Shown one piece after another: positions 18,201 through 31,400 of a stretch of DNA of 64,000 bases; the stretch's first letter is position 1, and each line of letters starts with the position of its first letter. Source of the DNA: Euryarchaeota archaeon (lineage in GTDB: Archaea > Thermoplasmatota > SW-10-69-26 > JACQPN01); assembly GCA_016207515.1 (NCBI GenBank), contig JACQPN010000025.1:1-64000 (forward strand), read 5' to 3'. The translations under genes and the position numbers were made by a program. The notes beneath the pieces are model-generated. The model was not told the origin of the DNA, made no database searches, and was given only the letters and a program-made list of their open reading frames with translations.

Positions 18201-19416
18201 TGGGTGGCGTGCCCACAGGGCACGAGAGGCAGACGATCTGCACGTTCGCGGCCAAGTCGTAGGTCACGATCTCGAACGCCATCGTGCACTCATTGTTCGG
18301 ATATTGGTCACAGAACGCGGCGCCGGTCTCGTGTTCATGACCGGTCATCGGCGTGAAAATGAAGGTCTTCCCGACCGGAGGCCCGTCGATGGAGGGGTAG
18401 ACGGTCGAAAAAATGGCATTCGCGTCGGCGCTTCCATCAAGGAGGCCCTTCTGCCCCACGGCAAGAGTCACAGGCCTCGTGGATTCGAACTTGAAAAAGA
18501 ACGGGTCTCCGCGCAGGATGGGGATCTCAAGCCGCCCCCTCGGGTCGCCCGCGAGCGCCGATCCCATCACGTGGGTGTAGCCTATGCCGGGGAGGAAGTA
18601 CGGCTCCGGGGGGTTGCCGCCGGACGGGACCGATGGGTACTTCGACAGGCGGACGGTGGTGTTCGCGTAGGGGCTCACGACGTAGAGCGACGTGCCGGGC
18701 CCCGGGCTGTCGGCAAGCACGCCGTCCGCCGGGGCGTAACCGTAGAATTCCGTGCCTCTCGACAGCCAGTAGAGGGCATCGAGGGGAGCCATCTCCTCCT
18801 CGGAGAAGACCGCGGCCGGTTTCTTCCCGTTCTCAAGTATGTCGAAGTAGATGAAGTAGAGGCGGGGTGAATCGAATATCCCTTCGAGGATGAAAGTGAC
18901 GGTCCCTATGGCGTTCGAGCCCGCGTCGAAGATGGTGGTCCGGCGTTCAAGGTTCTCAAGAAGCGCCGGGGTGAACGTCGCGGGGACGACGTCACTTCCC
19001 TTCGCCGTCCGCAAGACCTCGCCGTTCTCCTGGCTGTACCAGACGACGCGCACGGAATCCGTGTCAAGCGTGAATGAGGAAAGGCGCTTCAACGGGTCCT
19101 GCGGCCAGCGCGCCTCGCCTTTGGCGTTCCTGATAGCCTCCGTGAAATCGACCTCTATCTCGGCCGGATAGTTCGAGATCCGGTCACCCTCCAACCCGGC
19201 GGTCCCGTTGTTTGTGAGACGGTCGAGGAGGAACGGTTTCACGAGCACGGGCACGCGCATGTGCCACGTGGCGTTCCACCACGCGTAACTGACGCCGTCA
19301 AGTAGCACCTGGTCGGCGTGGGCCATCGACGAGGGAAGCAATCGATCGCCGGAGGGCGGGCTGGGTGCTACGATGAGAAGTGCGAGGACCAACGCCGTGA
19401 GTGGGCCCCGCTTCAC
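15283..19416 (-). CDS. Secreted cell-surface protein with DUF2341-like, NEW3 and CARDB domains
   Basis: A 1377-aa exported protein. A signal peptide (about 1-34, ending A-H-A) is followed by a DUF2341-like start, W-W-N-A-T-W-H-M-R-V-P-V. A beta-rich domain runs to about 670 and several NEW3-type beta sandwiches cover about 680-1240. A CARDB adhesion-like domain (about 1255-1345) includes L-K-V-V-N-H-G and D-E-E-N-N-A-V. The C-terminus (1355-1377) has P-G-P, a hydrophobic helix and R-R-R-R. This has the layout of a PGF-CTERM sorting signal, but with Pro where Phe is usual. N-glycosylation sequons are frequent. It starts with GTG in a GTGA overlap with the 4048-aa gene and ends flush against the 2099-aa gene. 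A surface scaffold or adhesin role is inferred from domains. Confidence 0.85.
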   Translation of the reverse strand: MKRGPLTALVLALLIVAPSPPSGDRLLPSSMAHADQVLLDGVSYAWWNATWHMRVPVLVKPFLLDRLTNNGTAGLEGDRISNYPAEIEVDFTEAIRNAKGEARWPQDPLKRLSSFTLDTDSVRVVWYSQENGEVLRTAKGSDVVPATFTPALLENLERRTTIFDAGSNAIGTVTFILEGIFDSPRLYFIYFDILENGKKPAAVFSEEEMAPLDALYWLSRGTEFYGYAPADGVLADSPGPGTSLYVVSPYANTTVRLSKYPSVPSGGNPPEPYFLPGIGYTHVMGSALAGDPRGRLEIPILRGDPFFFKFESTRPVTLAVGQKGLLDGSADANAIFSTVYPSIDGPPVGKTFIFTPMTGHEHETGAAFCDQYPNNECTMAFEIVTYDLAANVQIVCLSCPVGTPPMSISVPRQSMKIMQGEVYPAFLPGALALVTSDAPISIHAAGYTKGLVGYQMHSQYGAPFGKLLVGTASIDFDVVGQGAGSVTAYEYLNPAAAVRGTFTAGAGGHSYNKFQPAHALDAPIYGFTSTASRISVTSGEVGIHAVGGVGGKVFEPVVTEHHTNTKRARAFAFAIYNDTRLSIYNYSSGDNIVNRTISQNTVVLNKAATTQNLMPVGNYRVTSNKPVFLYKMLEREKSYFTFYPGRLGSPLYEMGQAEYFGYLLAWKDDTRFVTNTLKPGDSAVFNFVVRNLARDVKGHGLSDSIGLSVAVDRDGWKTSLGAAIIENVSYLEEREVPVVLQVPSNASTGDSVTLTVTAQSVGNPNMKDRAQGLGTVQTKYEFEMKFVSNGKKEISRVIAAGASTAYQIAVKNTGTGDDVLTFSTTRGDRLGFNSTLLGPTGEALTDSFGKPAVTLNLMVGEEKVIVFNVSAPDTDQPIPFTATIQAVSENDASKVDQLAASTLINVESRIKVGVDAASKFILPRNSTVYPVEVTNLGAATTVKMTFSGAFPAGWKANLSDIQFPLEGQGKLDPLGNRLDVKVVNFTLTAPDAVEVGRLVQSRVIATSQLETLNATLPSDSVVLEAVVANNFTNELTAAPGKNLLPGEPISYEMQVKSQANGPFQLEINPAGLPAGWRYLGREPLAPQEMLPGESRLFKANFEMVKNAKPGAYNVSIGLTFRDERVHTTNLTTINFTALVKRLEVLSVEQEERNVLVAPGASRRVGLIVENVGNVNVSTKLGVKGPAGWEAFLSDPVDGVVALGPGETAAVNVTVRSPETFGERSPRFDLVTTLSGTDQAYPFNVTQIQYDLEIIDVSKPDRLSADEPVSFNLKVVNHGTAPATGVLIEMVIDGVALRNVTIESLPPEEPRTVQIPWTATKEAKTARFTVDPAGSYRETDEENNAVEADLSRSFSTPGPQVIYLLLSLAPAAFLRRRR

Positions 19417-22400
19417 ATCTGCCTTCTCCTCGACATCAGCACGGCGGCCGCGCCGATGAGCGCGAGCGTCATGAGGGGCTCATAGCCCGGGACCGCCCGT
19501 CTCACCTCGGCGAACACGTTGCCGTCGGCTCCTCCCACCTTCAACACTCCAAGCCTTGAGTTGTCATCCTTGTCGTATTCCGCGATGGATCTTCCCGGGT
19601 CGACTGCGGCAAGAAGCACGTGGTCGCCTCCGGCGCTCACCCATTCGAAGGTGACGCTCGTCCTCTCGCCGGGTTCGAGCGGCGGCAGGGTCTTCGATTG
19701 GACGAGGGTATCGTCCACGTAGAGGCCGATGGGCACCCCGTCGGCGGACGTGTCGCCCTGGTTCTCCACGGCCACCGTGATGGTCACGGGCGCACCTGCC
19801 TTCACGTTGAACTTCGGCGTGACCTGCAAGTCGACGACCGACAGGTCGGGCGCCCTCACGCGGACAATCGTCTTCCCGACGTTCGCCACCCCCTCGTCGG
19901 TGGAGGCGGTCACGGAGACGATGTAGTCCCCGACGGAAGCGTCGGCGGGGACGAAAAGGTCGAGAGACACGGGTTTCGAGTCTCCCGTCGCGAGGACGAT
20001 GCTGTCACGTTCGAGCACGTATTTCCAACCTTGCGGGGCTCCCACGGTGATGTTCGCCGGCGCTTTGGCGTTCCCGAGGTTCTCAAGCGTGAGTCTCAAA
20101 GGCGTCATCGACAATGGCCGCACGAGCAACGCGCTCTCCGCGAACGAGGGGGCGATGACGGCCTTGGGCCTGATCGTGATGGAAGCACTCGTCGTGTTCT
20201 TGGCTTCCTTTCCGAGGACGGCGAGCCTCAACGTGTAGACACCGGGTTCTGCGTCCATCGGGACCGTGAGGCCCACAGGCACGACGCCGCGTTCGTAGGG
20301 GAGGATCGCGATCTGCGGCGCCGAGACGGTCCAACCGAAGGGCGCTTCAACGAGTTGGGCCGTGACGGTGTCGAGGCCGTTACCCGTGTTGTCAAACGCC
20401 AGGTCCACCGGGAACGTCCCGGGTTCGCTCTCCGCTGCCGCCCGTATCGCTCGCAGGCCATGCACTTGCGCGACCGCTACCTTGATCGGGACCGTCGCCA
20501 CCTGGCTCGTGTTCTGGCTCGCGATGCGCAAGTTCGCCACGTACGCGCCCGCGGTCGAATCGACGGGCACGTTCGCCTCGACCATGACCGAGCCCGTTGT
20601 GCCGTTGTCGAGGAACATCGCGCGGGCGTCCTTGAGGCCTTCCCGCACCGACCCGCTCCATTGGCGGGGGAGTTCTAAGGAGAGGAGGTAGGTGTCGCCC
20701 GTGTTGCCGCGGTTCTCGATGTCTATCCTGCTTTCGATCGTCTCGCCTTGCCTTGCCATCTTGGCCGGCGTGACGAGGCGAGCGACGAGTCCTTGGCTAC
20801 GGACGACTATCTGTTGCGAATAGGAGTTGTCCTCCTCGGTCTCGACGAGTTCCGGAACACCCGCCTTCGTCACGGCGCGGATGAAGAGCGTGAACTTGCC
20901 GGGGAAGACCGCCTTCCAAGTGAGGCTCAGGCGTTGGGTGCTACCGGCGGGGATGGAAGCGTCGAGGAAGTGCGGCGGCTCGCCTGCGAGGATGTCGGTG
21001 ACTCCGGCAAGCGCCGTCATCTGTATTGCGACGGCCTCCGCGCCTCCCACGTTGGCCACGTCCACGTCGATGTGGACGGTGTCGTCGACCTTCGGCTCCG
21101 GATTGTCCACGTAGACGCCCAATTGGAGGTCGGGGAAGCTCGCTTTGCGGATCTCGACGGAGCGGACGACGACGTTGTCCGCCTCGTTTGTCTCAAGGAT
21201 CTCGTCAAAGGGATCGACCGTGACGGAGAGGTTGTGGAGTCCCGCGACGCGCGGCGTGAAGACGACGGAGAGGGTCCTCGATTGCTGTGCCGGAATGTTG
21301 AGCGTCGGCAGGTCGCTTCCGTCGGCCTGGCGAAGGATCTGGTCCGGCTGCCCGACGACCTTGTCGACCACCTGGAGCCGTACCTGTCGGGCCTCGGCCA
21401 CGCCATCGTTCAACACCGCGATGTCGAGGCTCCTTGGCCTTCCTACGGGCACAAGATCGTCTACCGTGATGGCCTGCGATTGTAGCGCCAGGTTCGGCTT
21501 GTCCAAGTAGTTGTAGGAGAGGTTGACCGAGGAGGTGGCCCTGATACTGGCCGCCTGGACGGAGACGGCGGAGAGCTTCACCGATTGGAAGCCCTCCTTC
21601 TGCTTGGTCGTGTCCTGGGGCGGGATGTAGACGCGTAGCCGCAGCGTCTCGGACTGGCCCGGATCGAGCCTCACGGTCGCGCTGGGGGAGAGCGAAGCGT
21701 CGACGAGGGGTCTTCCTCTCGAATCCGTTATCTCGATGCGCCAACCCGCGGGGACCGTCGTGTTCCTGCCGTTCTCGTCCGTGAACTCGACGCGGTAATC
21801 GTCCGAGTACTCGCCCGTGTTCTTGAGGACGAACCTGTAGACCTTGTCCGTGTCGTCGATCGCGGGTGCTTCCTGGCGGGGCCCGAGGCTCACGTTGTTC
21901 GCGCTTATGGTGACGTCGTCGAGGATCCACCCGCCGGCGCTCGAACCTACGGAGATGTTGAACCTGAGGCGGAACTGTTTGGCGCCTGCGAAGCCTTGCG
22001 ACAGCCGCAAGCTGCTTTCAAGGTCCATGACGAACGGGTCGAACTTCGGGGTCGCGAAGTCGCTCGAACTGCCGTTGAGGATGAACGGGTTGTTGCCCCC
22101 GTCGCGAATCACCTGGACGGGTTCCCAGTTGGACGCGGTCGGCAGGAACTCCGGATCGCTGAGGTCGAACAACGCGAACTGCAGGGCGCCTTGAGCGGTG
22201 TTCGGGGGGAACTGGAACGAGTGCATCATGTGGAGCCTAGGGCTACGCATGCCTTCGAGCGATACCACTGGCGACTGTAGGTCTGCGAGGAACGGTACCG
22301 GTGTGTACGGTTGCGGGCACTGGGGGCCGATATCGCTGCAACCCGGGTCGGCCGCGACCGGTCCCGTCGTCATGGACCAGTTCTTCGTGTAATTGTAGGT

Positions 22401-25400
22401 CATCACCGTGTGCCACGGTAGGCCGGTGCAGGCTGGGCACGCACCCGTGCTCTGGATCCAGCTTGCGAAATGTTCGTCGCGCGGCGTCGAAGCGGCCTTC
22501 GGGCCCTCTTCGGCGAAGGGATCGTACAATTGGCTGAACTTGGCCGCGGGCTCGGTGCTTCTCGTCACCGCGTCCTTGATGATCCCCTTTCCGACGTTGA
22601 ACGAGGTCGTGGTCGCGTCCTTGAACTGAGTGGGGACCCCCGCCAACACGACGTCGTGGTTGACTTCCACCGTCGCGTCGTAGAGGCCGTCGAGGCCGTC
22701 GAGCATCGTCGCGGGGACGTCCCACACGAACTCCTTGACCTCGAACGGGTCCCTGAAGAACGGTATGAATATGGTGAGGTTCGCCTCGCTGCGGCTGAAC
22801 TCGGAAGCGGGCGCGTTCCTCTTGGTCACGTTGAGGAACGCGGAAGTGACGGTGACGCCGGAATCGAACCCGTAGTTCTCGATTCTCGCCGTGACCTTGA
22901 GATCCGGCGCGGTCCCGTTCTCGGCGTCGTAGTCGTTCGGGCTCACCGTGACGTTTCGGACCCTCAAGGTCGAATAGGGGACGACGAGCGTCTCCGGGAT
23001 GTCGAACGTTGCGTTGTTGTCGTAGAGGAGGAGCTCGTCGCCGACTTTCTCGTTCGTGAGGTTCGCAAAGACGGTGTAGGACCGCTTCGGTTCCGCGCTC
23101 CACGTGAACTCGCCCGAATCGCCCGCGTCGATGACGCGCACCTCGCCTGGCTCAAGTACCAACGTGTCCGTGTGGAAGAACGTCTTCCGGGTGGTCGGGT
23201 CCGACGGGTCGAGGGCCAACGTGTCCTCCTTGCAATCGGGCGGTGGGACGTTGCACTTCGAGTGGACCGTGAGGTCCAACCCGACGGTGGCCGTGGTCTG
23301 GCCCCGATTTGCGACCTTGACCGCGATGGGGTTGCTTCCCGCGGACGACGGAAGCACCGGCGTCTGGGGCAAGGGTGTCAGCACCTTGATCGCCACGTTC
23401 TCCTGGTGTTTCACGGCGAGGACCTCTGCGGCCAATATGTCCCAACCGTAGCGCGTGCCCGAGTTGTCGGCACCCGCGTGGAAGCGGACGGAGACGTCCG
23501 GTTCGGGGCGTAAGACCGAGGCTTGGACCTTCACCTCGTAGATCCTCCAATACTCCGTATCGGCGTGGTCGGTCGTCGAGAAGTACGCGTGGAAGGCGAT
23601 GAGCACCTCGCGGCCCGCGTAGTTCGTGAGGTTGAACCTGTTCCACGAGCGTTCGCAGGCGGTCCTTGGTTGGCCTAGGCTCGGGCCCGAATTCCTGGAG
23701 CAACCGGCGAACACCTTGCCGCCGATACCGAACTGGCTGTCCCGCTCGGGGTCTTTCTCGCGCCCCGCAAAGGGCGTGTGCGCGGCGAAAGTCGAGCTGT
23801 GGTTGAAGAGATCGTAGTACTGGTTGCTTATCCCCGAGTACGATGCATCCGGCTCTATCGGGCTCCAGGTCACCCCATCGTCGGCGGACACTTCCAGCCT
23901 CCCGCCGCTTGTGGCGCCCCTGGTCGTGCCGCGTGCATCGGTGAAGCTGAGCGTGTCGAAGAAGTACTGGTGGTTGAGGTAGAGGTACGTGTCGTCGACC
24001 GCGCTCTTGAGGTCCAAGGGCGTCACGAAGCGGCTGTCGGCTCCGGACGAGTTCGCCTCGTAGAACGTGCGCCCATCGCTCCCGACGCGCTGCACCCAGA
24101 CTTTTGCCTTCGAGAACGTGATGTTGTCGAACCCTTGCGACCAGTTTCGCGCCCCGCCGACTACCCGTGTTTGCGAGATGTTCCCGTTGAACTGACCGCC
24201 CGTCGCGCCCGTGCCGATCACGAGTTGGCTCGGCGTGCCGCCGGTCAAGGCCGCCGTGCTCGCGAACGGACACGACTTGTCGATGACGCCGTCGACGAAG
24301 AGGCGCAACTGTTGTCCTTGCGAGTTCTGAGTGCTGGCCGTCGTCGCATCGCGAACACCGAGGAGGTGATGCCAGTAGGAGTCGGAGACGTTCGTGGAGC
24401 CTTGGCAGAGTGTCGGCGAACCGGAGACGCCGAACTTGAAGAACGCCTTCCCGCCCTTGACGCCCAACTCGTAACCCGCGGTGTTGAGGAAGTTGACGAC
24501 GGAACCGTCGGTGTCGGTGGTGTTGATCCACGTCTCGACCGTCAGACTTGCGGCGGACGGGAGGTAGCCCGTTGGAGGCACCGGGCAGGCATTACCGGAA
24601 CAACCTTGGCCCGCGCCATTCAAGCCGCCACGTGGGGGCTGCTGCATGAGAGTGGTCGCGGCCGTCGAGGCTTGGCCGGTCTTCCCGTACGGGATGTTAA
24701 GGACCGCGTTGACGCCGGCCACCGGCACGTCTGAGCCCACGATGGGGAATTCAAGTTGCTGCGCGTCGCCTTGGAGGAGCAGATCGCCGGCGGAGTTGTA
24801 CGCCTTCCGGTCGAGCGACGTGTTGAAACTCATGTTGAGGATCGAGTTCAACGGGAGAAGGAGCACTGTGGAGGCGTTGGCGCCGAGGCTTGCGGTCGGT
24901 AGGCACGAGCCTGGGCAGGCCGTGACATTCATCACCCGAAGGTCCGCAAGGCTTCCAGCGAACAGGGGATATGTCCCGGTGCCGTTCGAGCCCACGTAGA
25001 GCATGCCGTTCCCGAACGCGTTCGCGATGGCGACACCAGGTGCCGTCGTGCATCCTAGGCTGCCGTCCACGTAAAGCTCGTAGCGGCCTTGAGGACTGTT
25101 GCGTTGCACCACCGCGTGGTGCCAATCGAGAGTCGAGCCGAACCCCGGCTGGGCGAGGACACCCGTCTTCGTGCATTGCGCCATGGCACCCGGCACGTCC
25201 ACGTGGAGGAAGAGTGCGCCGGAGGCGAGACCAAGCCGCCAACTCTCGGCCCCCGCTCCGTCCGTCCGATTGAGTATGACGCCGTCCACGGCGTCCGCCT
25301 TGAACCATATCTGCGCGGCGAAAGACCCTGTGAAGTTCATTCCGGAGGCGTTCAGGGCGGATTGGTTTGAGACCCGTGCCTCGGCCCGGCCGCCGGCAAA

Positions 25401-28400
25401 GCGCAGGCCACCCGTCGAACCGACGTACGGTCCTTCCGCCGAGCCCCGCTCCTCGACGGTTCCCTTGATGACGCCGCTCATGGCGGCAGTACCGGCGCGG
25501 CCGGTCGAACCCGGGGCCACGCGCTGAAGCGCTTCGAAGCGGTAGAGGACGGCCGTCGACCAGTCTGGCGCGTAGATGTTCGCGACCCGTTTTCCACGGA
25601 TCTCGCTCGTGAGCTTGAAAGTCGTGTCGGAGCTGAGGTTCATGTCGGTGATGCCTACGCCCTGCGGCGCTCCCCCGCTTACCCACGACTGGCTCCAGTT
25701 CGCCGCCTTCGCGTCCTCCCAACTCGAATAATCGACGGGGTCGCGGTAGAGCGTCAGGTGGCGCCCGTCCTTGTACTGGATGTAGACCTCGACGTCGTCG
25801 AAGGCCCACCCGTAGTTGGGGCCGACACCGTCCGTGTCGTTAAGACGCGGCGAAGGACCGGGGTTCGATTCGGTGAGCCCGCTCAACAACCGGTGCTCGA
25901 AGGTGAGGTTCACCATCCGGTCCTTCGTCTTCGAGAGGAAGTTCCTCGCCCCGTACTGGATGTCGTTGCCGAACGGCACCGTGAAGTCCCGTTCCGTCCA
26001 GTCCTGGTAGTTGTCGGAGTAGAACTTGGAACCCGACGTGGAATAGCCCATGGCGTCCACTTGCCGTAGGCGCGCGGCGCCGTTCGCGTCGAACTCCGTG
26101 TCCCAAAGGAACACGCGCACATCGTTCGGCGTAGAAGGACTCACGGCGTGCGTAGTGACGCCCAAGGCGCGCCAATCGCGGAAGCGGACCCGCAGTTGTC
26201 CCTCGTCGGTGCTTCCCAGGACCGCCGCCGGGTCGAGTTCGAAGCGGACGTTGAGGTCCTTCGTCGTGGACCACGCTCCCTCGGCCCTGTTTCGCGACGA
26301 CGACGTGTGCGACGCGGACCAATTCACCGGGATCTGCTTGTCGCTGAAGAAGAAGCGGCCGCCGTCCGGCGCGCGGATGATCATCGTGGACTCGTTCCAA
26401 TCGCCTTGGAGCCGCGTCTTGGTCGCGGCGTTGAAATCGTCCTGGAAAAGAAGCGCCGTCTCCTTGAGCACACTCGCCGTTCCGAGGTTGAAGAAGCTCT
26501 TCGTGACCTCGCCGCTTTGGCCGGTGAAAGCACCCTTCGCGGCCGAGAGGTCGGTCACAAGGGGGCTAGCGGAGGCGAGTTCGCCGGGGTAGCCTGTCGT
26601 CGGGCGCACGGCCTCCCAGTTGACGCCGTCGACGGACACCTCGACGCGTCCCCCGTCGTAGGCGGTTTCGAAGTCGTAGTAGTGGTCGAGCGAGAGGAAG
26701 AGGTTCCGCGCACTCACCGTGCTCAACGGGGTCGTGAGCGTGAGGTTGCCTTGCGCGTTGTCGAGGTAACCGTCGGCGCCGCCGAAGGACCAGCCTTCGC
26801 CCGGGTTGTGAGTACGGTTCCCGAGCGACCACGAGGGGTGCGTGGAGGAGAAAGCGGTCTTCACCGTCTCGCCTTCGGCCGGGACGAGGAGGTCGAAGAC
26901 CGTGTAGCTGAAACCGCGGATGTCGTTACCCGCGTCATCGTCGAGCGGCACGCCGTCGAGCGTTTCGAGCCTGACTTTGAAGAATATCTTGTAGACGCCG
27001 GAGCGGGCCGGGACCCAGGCGTTGGGGAACACGAGTTCGACGGTCGCGCCCAAGGGCAACGCCTTGATCTCCCGCTCTATGGGGGCGATGTCCATGGCGC
27101 CGCTCTCGTCGAATATGCGTATCTCGAGGACGAGGCGTTCGCTAGCCTCGGCGGACGTGAAGTCAAGGGGAAGGGAACCGGTGTTCGAGACGTGGACCGT
27201 GAAGGTGCGCGGGCTTTCGATGCCACCGACGAACGGCGCGACCATCGCCTCGTCCGGAAGGGCTTCCGCGTCGGCCACACCCGCGTCCCGGATGTTGCGC
27301 ACGGTGAGCTCTATCTTCTTTCTGTCGTTGAGGCAGTTCTCGTCGTCGTATGGTTCGGTCGCGTTCTCGAGGCGCGTCCACACGTTTATCGCGTAGACGC
27401 CCTCGTCTTGCGGCACCCACGCTTTCGAGAAGCCGAGCGTGTGGTTCTTGTTCGGGTCCTCGTCGCGTAGGCCCGGTATTGCGTCGGCCGCCGACGCGGC
27501 GGGAGTGCGCTGCATTATCGAATGGAACCCATCGGGGTCGTTCACCGGCACGTTACAAACGGGGTCCATCTCCGGGGGCGTTGGATTCGCCCTCGTGTCG
27601 ATGGGCCAGACCTTCGTGCCGTTCGAGGCGAAGGTGACGTTGTAGTGGACGGCGACACCGCGTTGAGAGAATAGGCCGTTGTTGGCGATACGGGCGAAGA
27701 CGAACTGCTCTATCCCCGTGCCGACGAGGCTTCCCGCCTGCGGGCTCACTATCTCTCCGATACCCACGTCGTTCGCGAGGACGCGTTCCAGGACGCGCAC
27801 GTTGTCGATGAGCCAACCCTGGCCGCGAACGACCGCGCTCGAACCGCTGACTCCGTTCTGGATGACAGCGTGGAACTCCACGCTGATGCGTTTCCCGGCG
27901 TATTCCTTGAGGTCGAAACGGGCCTCGACCCAGCCGGCGGGGTCGCTCGTGAGGTTCTGGTCTACGGGTACACCGCTTCTCAGGACGAACGACGTGGAAT
28001 TGTAGCTTTGGCCGCCGGTCTCGTTGATGAAACTGCCGGCGAGCTCAGTGTATGCCGGCATGAGCGGGTGGTCGCCGAGCGAAACGCCCGTCCCCGCGCC
28101 GCCGAGCGCCGACGAGAGGGTGCCACGGTACTGGTCGGGCGAGTCCGCCGCCGGGACGGCGATCTTGCGGTCGATGAGGCGACCGTCGGCATCGTACTCC
28201 GCGATCCACACCGTTCCCCCGTCAGAGTACTTCTTCGCGGTGCTGATGGCGCGGTCGAACGTGTAGTTGTGCTCGAAGACGAGCATCGGCTGCGAGGCGC
28301 CCGTGAGGTTGAAAAGGGGGCTTGCGAGGATCGAGTAGGTGCCTTTGAGCGGGTAGCTTCCGCCGGGGTCAGGCTCCCGGAACGAAAGGCCGAGGCACTT

Positions 28401-31400
28401 GTCGGAGTCGTAGCTCCACCCGTAGGTGCGCGCGAAGCGGAACGCACTCCGTTCGGTCTCCCCGGAATTGTTGGGGCTACCGCAGCGGGGGTCGATCTTC
28501 CAGAACGCGGTGTGGTTCTCGTACTGGTAGGCGCTCGTGGAGGCCAATATGGGCGCGTAGTCGCGCACGTGCCAACCGATTCCGGTGGTGGCGGTCTCCG
28601 GCCCGGCGTCCGCGCTCACCCCAGTTCCGAGGTCCGCCCGTATCGTGGCCAAGGCGCCGTTCGCGTTGTTCACATTCGTGAAGTTCAACGTGTCCTTGTT
28701 CGTCGTTTGGCGGGTAAAATTCCTCGCAAGCGCTGCGACCACGGGTTCCCGCTCCATGAGTAGTGTGCCCTGCGTGAAGGTCTCGGCGACGAGGAGCTGC
28801 ACGTTATCGATCGTCCAGACACCCTCCGACGGTTCCCGCAAGGCGTCGCAAGCGACGGCCCTGTTGGTGTCGCCAGGTTGACAGATGGTCGCGGAGGTCC
28901 CTTCCCCATATTGGTCCGACAAGCGTCGAGGCGTGCTCCTGAAGTGGAAGACGAGAGACGCGTTGTGCCCGATGTAGCGTGAGACGTCCAACCGCTCCCG
29001 CGTCCACTGGTGGGAGGCGTTGTACTGGGCGAGGATGCGCGGGTCGGCGCTTGAGATGTTCACTTCGCCTACTTGTTCCACGGGTCCCGTGCCGGCGGTC
29101 TCGTTTGCCGTCTCGTTATCGATAGAGGTCTGGCCCGAGTATATCTCGACCCGGCCCTGCGAACGCCCTACTTCCGCGAAGTCGGAGGCCTCGCCCGTCC
29201 AATTGAACCCACCCGCGTGCCAGAAAGTGAGGTAGGCGCGCTGATAATCGGTGAGCTTCGTGAGGTCGAGGAACGCCATCACCTGGTAGTCGTCGAGTAT
29301 GGACGAACTTCCCGCCTCACCATACGCCTTGGACTGTGTACTTGGCACCTTCTCGTCGTCGAGCGAGTAACGAGGCGTTTGTTCGTACTGGTCGAGGTCG
29401 CGCGCGGTCGCTTCGAGAGTGTACGGCGCGCTCACGGGCTCCGGCGGGATCTGCCTCACCATCGGCGTCTGGCCGATCGTGATGTTGTACTGCCCGAACA
29501 CGTTCCAACCGTTTCCCATCCTCAAGTACTTCGAAGCGTCGCCGAAATCGGGGTCGCTGAGGCGGGACTCGAACTTCTCGGAGAAGTACGGCGCGGGGAC
29601 AGACCTCACGTAGCTCAGGATCGGGACGCTGTCGAGGCCGTCGATGCCGCTCGTGAAGTTCGCCGTGAGCCTGAATATCCCGAGTTCCGGGTTCTCGGCA
29701 CCCCACCTGAAAGTGCGCGTGACGCCGCCTGTTCCCGTCCCGAGCGAGAATATCGTCTGGTCGAACGGCACGTCGACGTTCGTCCCGTCGGTCGGCAAGA
29801 CCTCGACAGGAGTTCCAATGGGCCTCGTGATGTCGAGGGGATCGACCTGTACGACGGTGAGGCGCGCCGTGCCGTGCTGGAGGACGTTCCCCGTATTCGT
29901 GAGCGTCAACGTGATGGTCTTGTCCGCGCGGGCGTTCGTGAGGACCGAGGTCTCCGGTTGCGTGAGGGCGAGGCGGATCCTGGGGACACCGCCGACGTTC
30001 TGGACTTTGAAGTCCACCGTGCCCTCGTTGTTCGACGCGAAAGCATCGGTCTCGCTCGCGTTGATGTCGTCGTAACCACGGCTCGCTTCGTTGGCCACGG
30101 CGACGCGCACTCGCAACCGGTAATCGCCCTCGACCGTCGGCGTGAAGAGCGTGTCGGAGCGCACGCGCGCCTCTTGCTGTGGATCGAGGAAAGGTGCTTC
30201 CACGGTCTCGCCGAAGACGACGAGTGTCCCCGTGCCGAGGCGTTCGACGGTGAAGTTCACGGTGACGTTGTCGGCGGAGAGGAAACCGTTGTTCTTGATG
30301 GTCGTCGAGAGGGCTATCGAGTGCCCGACGGGAGCGATGTCCGAACCCCTAGGCGCGTCGACGCTTCGAACGTACAGGTCTCGCGGCGGGACGGGGGCCG
30401 TGATGTTCACGTCGTCCACGAACCAACCGGTGCCGATGACGTAGGCCGCCTTCGAGACGACGTGGAAGCCAAGTTGCATCTCGGTGCCCGCGTACCTGTT
30501 GAGGATGAAGCGGCTCATCACCATGCCGCCGGATTCGCCAAGCCAGGCGTTTTGGGGAAGCCCTTTTTGTCCCACCCTTGCGGGGTCGGTGTAACCGCCT
30601 TCGTAGCGTCGCCCCTCGACGACGGCGGACGCATCGGTCCGCAGGCCGAGCGTCGGCTCGTCCGTGTCGTTCTGGGTGAAGGCATCGGGCTCCACGGGGC
30701 GCCACTCGCTCCACTTCCCGTCCTTAAGCACTCGCACTTCGAGGAAGGCGCCGTCACCGGCGGAGAGGTTGTACTTGTGGAAGAACGTGAGGTTGATCTG
30801 GCTCGCACCCGTGCGGTCCTGGACGGGGTTGTGCGTCCCCTGTTGACGGAACCTCGGGCTCAGGGGGAAGTCCGTCAGGGCCGTTTGCGACGTGAACGGC
30901 AACCAACCCGGAGAGAGAGCATCGAACGGGTCTGAAAGGCCTTGCGGGACCATGACGTAGTCAAGGTCCGACGGATCGGTGATGATGAGGTGCGAATTCG
31001 CCCTCGCGTCTTTGGCCCAGACGCCGTTTCCGCCAAAGACGGCGTCGAACGCCGTCTTGAGGCCCTGCCGGTTCTCGACCAACGTCTCGTTCTCGAACGG
31101 CTTGTCCGCGGAACCGCTCGCCCCGACGACGTAGCGGAGGTCGATGACGGGCGATACGAGGCGTGTGTCGACCCCCGGCTCGTAACTGCCGGACGGCCCC
31201 ATGATGCCGGCACTTTGGTTGCCTGAGTTCACGGTGACGGGGTTGATGCCGCCGATGCGTATCTGGCTCGTGTCCACGTTCTGGACTACCCACGCGGGCG
31301 AGCCCCGTAGCGACTCCTCCGCGAAGGCGCGGGCCGCTAGCGACGCCGGGCCTTCGAAGTCCTCACGGTAGATGAGCATCCTCGGTGCGTAGCCGCTCGC

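Noticed and set aside
29073-30935. Long plus-strand open frame (620 codons) opposite the 4048-aa gene
   Set aside because: Antisense frames are commonly open in GC-rich genes; the product is Arg/Val/Glu-rich without domains, and the minus-strand gene has clear signal peptide and domains.
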